Made by a program: the position numbers and the translations under genes
Part shown: one piece after another, positions 31,944 through 34,955 of the stretch
Layout of the letters: each line of letters starts with the position of its first letter
How positions within the stretch are numbered: position 1 is the first letter of the stretch
Source: Candidatus Poribacteria bacterium
GTDB lineage: Bacteria > Poribacteria > WGA-4E > WGA-3G
Reading direction: 5' to 3'
DNA: 34,955 nucleotides
Assembly (NCBI GenBank): GCA_022828145.1
Contig: JAJEJA010000117.1
Location: forward strand, 1 to 34,955
Notes under the pieces: generated by a model
Told to the model about the DNA's origin: nothing
The model's input: only the letters and a program-made list of their open reading frames with translations
Databases searched by the model: none

Positions 31944-33776
31944 TTATTTCTTCCAACACGGCAAACCATTACTTCTTCGCCAGGGATCATCACAAAGAGG
32001 TGTCCCCCCTACTGTTGAACACCTTTCCCACGACTTACCACAAGTACTAAGTCGACACGTTCGAGTGATATGCAGGGAAACATCAGAAGGATTACACGTC
32101 CAGTACGAATGTCCGCTTGCACACGTAGCACTATGTTGCGTTGACGAACTCACCGTTTGTGAACACCCAGAACGACCACACGACACTCCATAAACACACG
32201 TATGCGAAGGTCCATAAGACGGAACACTCGGATGCAAACAACGCCAAAATTGATACGTACACCGAACACCATTAGAAGTATTCGAACACTGCTCCTCCAC
32301 ATGCGTCAAACTATCACAAACATAGTGGCTCGAATGACCACAATTCGCAGCCACATGACTGTTATTATCGCACGCATAGTGACCCGTTATGCCGCAACTC
32401 GCAGCACTGTGATCGCTACCATTACATTTATATAGATAGCAACTATCACAATAAGCATGCAACGCTGCTGCTGAGGTATCAGATGGATCATAAGCTTCGG
32501 TCAATGTGCAGCCTTGTATATTACAGACTATCGTGCTCGTGCTACTGTCATCACCAGCGTCAGCACCATCATCTTGAAGTGAATTAGCAAGACATCTCCT
32601 GTTAGTATGCAATTCTTTCAAACTACTTATGCAGTTGTAATAAGAACGACCACACCCTTCTGCCTGTGTCCGTACTTTTAGAATTTCAATCATAATATAG
32701 TTATCCACGTCACGAAGCTCTGCTCCTTTCTTAAGACGTTTATACGCTGTAGGATAAGCAATTTCTAAAGACGAATCATAATTCGGATGATCAGAATCAT
32801 AATTTTCATCAATTTGATTCTTTATTTTTCTTGCTATTCTCCAAGCAGCATCTTCCACACGCTCAGCAGTGCCACATTTCTCCAAGTGTGAATGCAATGC
32901 ATCATAATAACTTCGGAATGTCTGCGTACAAGTGTCGCTACCATTGCAAGCCTTATCTGATGGAAGCTCAGGGATAGTCACTTCGTCCCAATGAGCGTGT
33001 GGGTCCATTCCATGGTCAGTACTTCCAAGGCGACTTCCATATCTATCTGTTATCAAATGATGATATCCTGTCTGTTTTTTCTGAAGACCATCTCGCCACT
33101 CACCAAACACTCTACTACCATCAGAATTCAGCGTGACTGATATGCTATTAATGGATTCATAAAGTTGTTCAACGGATAAGGCACTGCCATTTACATCAGT
33201 ATATAACCCACCATCGTGATCTACTTCCATCCCTAAATACTCAAAATATTTGTCAGTATACTCGTCATGATCAGATTTTTGTAGCGCAATCGTAGCATCA
33301 TAACCTTCCAATGCCTTAGAATACGCTTTCACAAATACAGATCTCATTAGTATTGCACTATCTGTTTTTGATGCTGCCTTATACGTTGTCGCAGCGTCTA
33401 AGAAATTAGACCCCGTCACAGAAACAGTCACTACCGTGCTCGTTCCACTTGTAGCGATCGCTCCAATCGTACTAAAAAGGGTTTTTAAAGCTCCAGTTAT
33501 TGTAACTGCATTCCCTTCTTTAATTGCTGCCTCATTATTTGACCAACTGGTATTGAGATCAACTATGACTGATTGTGCGATCAAAAGGTTTGGCTTTCTC
33601 CGTGTCATTGTACCCAACTTACTATCTTTTATCTTATTAATATTATTATATTTGTTGGCTCGTTGTGTTCCCGCAGGATCATTTGGATGCGAATTTGCCA
33701 ACTCAATAACGTGAAATAGTTGAAATATAAAAAACATAAAAACACAACTAATAACTGCTAAAAATATTCTAAACAT
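31944..33776 (-). CDS. Cys/His-rich exported repeat protein, function unknown
   Basis: This 610-residue protein begins with a hydrophobic signal or anchor (about residues 4-25, without a lipobox). A Ser/Thr-rich, helical middle part follows. From about residue 400 there are short repeats with regularly spaced Cys and His (for example YKCNGSDHSAASCG, HYACDNNSHVAANCG, HYVCDSLTHVEEQC), then SCGRSGCSQTVSSSTQH, GHSYWTCNPSDVS, TCRLSTCGKSW and a Trp-rich end. The spacing suggests metal-binding or disulphide-linked mini-domains outside the cytoplasm. From recollection, similar Cys/His tails occur in Poribacteria, but no named family is known to me. AAGGAG is 7 bases before the ATG. Last gene of a three-gene operon with its own terminator. 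Confidence 0.72.
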   Translation of the reverse strand: MFRIFLAVISCVFMFFIFQLFHVIELANSHPNDPAGTQRANKYNNINKIKDSKLGTMTRRKPNLLIAQSVIVDLNTSWSNNEAAIKEGNAVTITGALKTLFSTIGAIATSGTSTVVTVSVTGSNFLDAATTYKAASKTDSAILMRSVFVKAYSKALEGYDATIALQKSDHDEYTDKYFEYLGMEVDHDGGLYTDVNGSALSVEQLYESINSISVTLNSDGSRVFGEWRDGLQKKQTGYHHLITDRYGSRLGSTDHGMDPHAHWDEVTIPELPSDKACNGSDTCTQTFRSYYDALHSHLEKCGTAERVEDAAWRIARKIKNQIDENYDSDHPNYDSSLEIAYPTAYKRLKKGAELRDVDNYIMIEILKVRTQAEGCGRSYYNCISSLKELHTNRRCLANSLQDDGADAGDDSSTSTIVCNIQGCTLTEAYDPSDTSAAALHAYCDSCYLYKCNGSDHSAASCGITGHYACDNNSHVAANCGHSSHYVCDSLTHVEEQCSNTSNGVRCTYQFWRCLHPSVPSYGPSHTCVYGVSCGRSGCSQTVSSSTQHSATCASGHSYWTCNPSDVSLHITRTCRLSTCGKSWERCSTVGGTPLCDDPWRRSNGLPCWKK

Positions 33777-33793
33777 CGTTTCTCCTTCTCAAT

Positions 33794-34513
33794 CTAAAAT
33801 TTAGGTTTCAAACTGTTACGGATTTGATCGTCAGGAAAATACTCTGATCGCCACTGTAAGCTATAAAAATCTGGTGCGATATCATAAGGACTGTTCCAAT
33901 CAATCCAGAGCAATCTTTTCAAATCCGTAAGCCTTGGAGGAGGATGAATTCCCTTTTTCAGGCAATCATACAAACCATATTTCTCATTCAGACGCGTCAG
34001 CATCTCACCTTTCTTAAGTACGATGTCCCACAATGCTTCTGCATCTTGAATATTCATAAATGTAATCATATACTCATATCTTGCTAACTCTTGTGCTTCC
34101 AGATCATCAGGTGGAAATGGCGGTATAAGCTCAGCTGCCCAATGTCCCCTCGCTTTCGCTTCACGTATCAACGCTTCAACTGGATTATTTTTTAGCAATT
34201 CCGCGTCATAAGTCAATGGCTTATCATACTTTTTTGTTTTGACAATAGGTTGAACAGCCTGTTCAGTCGGTTCATGTGGTGCATCGTGCCACTCGTCCCC
34301 GTGCCAATGTCCTCCTCCTTCAAAAGATTTGCCAGGGGGAGGTGGTCTATTCTCAGCCTTTCTGCGATTGATACTGTCCGCTAAATTCTCTGCTTCCTTC
34401 GATTCAGCTTCAATCTGATCATTTTCAGCATACTCATTGACCATAAGAAACACAAAAGCACCTATCAATAAGCCAATGAGGATACCGAGTCCCCAGTAAA
34501 ATTTATTCCTCAT
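33794..34513 (-). CDS. Single-pass membrane protein with His/Pro-rich linker
   Basis: This 239-residue protein has an N-terminal transmembrane segment (about 7-26, FYWGLGILIGLLIGAFVFLM), then a charged coil (ENDQIEAESKEAENLADS), a Pro and His/Trp-rich stretch (PPPPGK, GGHWHGDEWHDAPHEP) and a helical C-terminal domain ending in RNSLKPKF. No known domain was recognised. The HWHGDEWH cluster could bind metal, which is speculation. AAGGAG is 8 bases before the ATG; its first 11 bases overlap the end of the preceding gene, indicating coupling. It is 17 bases from the Cys-rich gene. Confidence 0.7.
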   Translation of the reverse strand: MRNKFYWGLGILIGLLIGAFVFLMVNEYAENDQIEAESKEAENLADSINRRKAENRPPPPGKSFEGGGHWHGDEWHDAPHEPTEQAVQPIVKTKKYDKPLTYDAELLKNNPVEALIREAKARGHWAAELIPPFPPDDLEAQELARYEYMITFMNIQDAEALWDIVLKKGEMLTRLNEKYGLYDCLKKGIHPPPRLTDLKRLLWIDWNSPYDIAPDFYSLQWRSEYFPDDQIRNSLKPKF

Positions 34514-34922
34514 GAGTTTTACTCCTTATCGTGTCGTTATACTTGCTATTTGCTGCGTCCAGCGGACAAGGTGGTCCACCTTTCCAGGTCTCCCGTATAT
34601 AATCTTTGGACATCCTGTCAGGATTACATGCTGGATTGATTTTTGATCGTTCATATTCGGAAGTCTCTACCTCTGCGTCCAACGGGCAAGGTGGACTGCC
34701 TTTCCAGCATTCCCGTATATAATCTTTAGACATCCTGTCAGGATTGCATTCTGGATTAATTTTTGATCGTTCACCTTGCACAGGTATCGGAATGTCGGGA
34801 CGTGCTAATCTTATGCCGATACTTCCAAACGCCAATGCTGCAAGGATGAAGCCAAAAATAATATTGGCAAAAATAAAATATTGGATGTATTTACGGTGTT
34901 TAAACTTGTAACCTCGTCTCAT
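34503..34922 (-). CDS. Small membrane protein with two 40-residue repeats
   Basis: This 139-residue protein has a basic start, one transmembrane segment (about 15-37, YFIFANIIFGFILAALAF) and two near-identical 40-residue units. Each reads ERSKINP-x-CNPDRMSKDYI, then RE-x-WKG-x-PPCPLDA, with two or three Cys per unit. This is encoded by a 120-bp direct repeat. No family was recognised. Orientation suggests an exported Cys-containing C-terminal part. GGAGG is 6 bases before the ATG. First gene of the operon with the two genes downstream; its promoter may lie beyond the window edge. Confidence 0.7.
   Translation of the reverse strand: MRRGYKFKHRKYIQYFIFANIIFGFILAALAFGSIGIRLARPDIPIPVQGERSKINPECNPDRMSKDYIRECWKGSPPCPLDAEVETSEYERSKINPACNPDRMSKDYIRETWKGGPPCPLDAANSKYNDTIRSKTHEE
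34555..34780 (-). repeat. 120-bp direct repeat within the small membrane protein gene
   Basis: GCGTCCA starts equivalent units at 34555 and 34675, exactly 120 bases apart, and long stretches such as CCCGTATATAATCTTT are identical. The in-frame period adds 40 residues per unit, so copy number can change without breaking the gene. Confidence 0.8.
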
Positions 34923-34955
34923 CTTGTGCCTCCAATTATATCATGAAATGGTTAT

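Noticed and set aside
32202..32435. Plus-strand frame opposite the Cys-rich gene
   Set aside because: Composition (Thr/Arg/Ile-rich) is the antisense shadow of the Cys/His repeats.

Overview
The window looks like a chromosomal stretch of an uncultured, moderately AT-rich Gram-negative-type bacterium. It has lipoprotein signal peptides with lipoboxes, good AGGAG-type ribosome binding sites and short operons. The gene content suggests Candidatus Poribacteria or a close relative: five intact Gfo/Idh/MocA oxidoreductases plus a fossil of a sixth, two phytanoyl-CoA-dioxygenase-like proteins, many MITE-like palindromic repeats and a Cys/His-rich exported protein. This is an inference from family composition; no rRNA or other phylogenetic marker beyond truA and rsmI is present.

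Layout. 1-1257: an IS200/IS605-like element without a transposase gene. It carries an HNH-less IscB relative (IsrB type), preceded by about 200 nt that fold like an omega RNA and followed by a terminal hairpin. 1338-2743: a Gfo/Idh/MocA enzyme and a DUF805 membrane protein, converging on a stem-loop. 2951-4511: two tandem paralogous lipoproteins. 4664-8435 (minus strand): a Gfo enzyme, a cytochrome-P460-type lipoprotein, an EamA transporter and a LivJ-type binding lipoprotein. 8465-8597: a MITE with a 5-bp target duplication. 8670-13510 (minus): a TVP38/TMEM64 membrane protein, then a tight operon of a vWA membrane protein, rsmI and a 3-hydroxyacyl-CoA dehydrogenase. 13846-15811 (minus): two Gfo genes in tandem, with a decayed Gfo fragment upstream.

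16241-26739 (plus) is a long metabolic run. It starts with an ABC exporter carrying a PH-like and zinc-ribbon N-terminus and a DUF1854 partner. An enolase-superfamily acid-sugar dehydratase-like enzyme follows, then a PhyH oxygenase, a flippase-like membrane protein, an amidohydrolase_2 lactonase-like enzyme, an SDR dehydrogenase, a type III-like glutamine synthetase, a methyltransferase remnant and a creatininase-family amidohydrolase. An HpcH/HpaI aldolase faces it at 26807-27595 and another Gfo lies at 27809-28864. SDR, lactonase, dehydratase and aldolase together fit a non-phosphorylating sugar-acid pathway of the L-fucose/L-rhamnose type. Two copies of one MITE, each with its own 6-bp target duplication, bracket part of this region.

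28884-31551 (minus): truA, an HD-domain protein and a second PhyH form a compact operon. 31944-34922 (minus): a three-gene operon of exported or membrane-anchored proteins with no recognised function, ending in a clear rho-independent terminator. It includes a Cys/His-rich 610-residue protein and a protein with two 40-residue repeats. With the IsrB element, this is the least explained part of the window. No tRNA, rRNA or CRISPR array was seen.
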